Of a stretch of DNA of 64,000 nucleotides, positions 63,566 to 64,000 are shown one piece after another. This DNA comes from Ruegeria intermedia (GTDB lineage Bacteria; Pseudomonadota; Alphaproteobacteria; Rhodobacterales; Rhodobacteraceae): the NCBI RefSeq assembly GCF_900129345.1, contig NZ_FQVK01000002.1, forward strand, positions 186,001-250,000. Reading direction: 5' to 3'. The stretch's first letter is position 1; every line of letters begins with the position of its first letter. The notes under the pieces are model-generated. The model saw nothing but the letters and a program-made list of their open reading frames with translations. It did no database searches and was not told where the DNA came from. Both the position numbers and the translations under genes were made by a program.

Positions 63566-64000
63566 ATGCGGACACTCGTATTTCTTTGGTATTGCTCGGC
63601 GCGGACCATTCGGTTCCGGCCGAACAGATCGACCCCCATGCCGTCTACGAACACAACTGCGCGGGCTGCCACGCGCCGCATGCGTCGGATCTGGTGGAAA
63701 CCCTGTTGGATGCCGGGCAGGACCCGTTGGTGATCAAGCGCACCGGGCAGCCGCTGGTGGGTTTCCTGAGGTCGGGGCACGGCCGAGCGAACCCGGCCGA
63801 GATCGACGCACTGATCGCGCTGTTCACCCGCATTCAGCTGTCGGATGGGCTGTTTCGGACCAAGTGCAGAATCTGCCATGTCCGGGCCAAGGAAACCGCC
63901 CGGCTCAAGTTGGTGATCCGCGACGACCGGTTGGTCGGGCGCTATACCGGCCGCGACATCGAAACCTTTCTGCACAACCACGGCCGTCTGGCGCCGCAGG
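63566..64000 (+). pseudogene. c-type cytochrome gene with a frameshifted signal peptide (cut by window edge)
   Basis: ATG 63566 has GAAAGGACGGGCC upstream and begins a signal peptide (MRTLVFL). The frame then continues as WYCSARTIRF, which makes no sense, while the next frame gives VLLGADHSVPAEQIDPHAV and stays open to the window end. One added base in the T run 63585-63587 joins the two. The second frame has two heme sites, CAGCH (about residue 37) and CRICH (about 108), so a diheme cytochrome c is likely. Either a real frameshift or a sequencing error in a T run. Confidence 0.65.

Overview
The window is a piece of a G+C-rich alphaproteobacterial chromosome, most likely from the Rhodobacterales (Roseobacter group). 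This rests on the gene order, the protein character (tatABC, surE-pcm-nlpD-like, prmC-prfA-DUF4167, lptG-lptD-surA-pdxA-rsmA, GlxA-type carnitine regulator) and a GTTC-N7-GTTC LexA-type box. It is mainly core chromosome. I see no prophage, insertion sequence, CRISPR array, rRNA or tRNA gene.

Layout. 1-9,700: end of ispF, pgpA, pncC/cinA, an ammonium channel, pyrE, dnaB, then a tightly overlapping run alr-mlaE-mlaF-(AT-rich orphan membrane gene)-pqiA-like, and a membrane coiled-coil protein. 9,700-14,900: radA, cvpA-purF, a small CxxCxGxG zinc protein, a lone PilP/GspC-like domain and an SDR. 14,900-24,950, mostly minus strand: a DUF815 ATPase, tatABC, a YafY/WYL regulator next to a small monooxygenase-like gene with a perfect operator-like palindrome, surE-pcm-nlpD-like, an FbpC/PotA-type ATPase, and a minus-strand set (NTF2-like, SDR, AlkC-like DNA glycosylase) headed by a LexA-type box. 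25,000-32,500: prfC, a YiiX-type papain-fold hydrolase, a DEAD-box helicase, a DMT transporter, a desaturase with a DUF2061 protein, and a divergent XRE regulator with an apparently leaderless start.

32,500-36,900 is an L-carnitine degradation cluster: carnitine dehydrogenase fused to a thioesterase, a BKACE enzyme that cleaves 3-dehydrocarnitine, an SDR and a divergent GlxA/CdhR-like regulator. 36,900-46,600 holds a Tas-like reductase, holC, pepA and the divergent LPS/outer-membrane biogenesis operon lptG-lptD-surA-pdxA-rsmA; lptF is absent from its usual place. 46,600-55,900: DUF4167, prmC-prfA, two small exported or anchored proteins, two ureohydrolases, an M20 amidohydrolase, mazG, a nucleoside hydrolase, a GNAT enzyme and a 56-residue lipoprotein. 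55,900-64,000: another GNAT, eno (behind three operator-like palindromes), a DMT transporter, a Fur/Mur regulator, an EEP-family hydrolase, selO and a DUF985 cupin. The window ends in two consecutive broken genes: a membrane permease with an in-frame TAG and a c-type cytochrome with a frameshifted signal peptide.

The most promising points are the LexA-type box ahead of the AlkC operon, the triple palindrome ahead of eno, the low-GC gene translationally coupled into the mla operon, the missing lptF, and the paired gene lesions at the right end.
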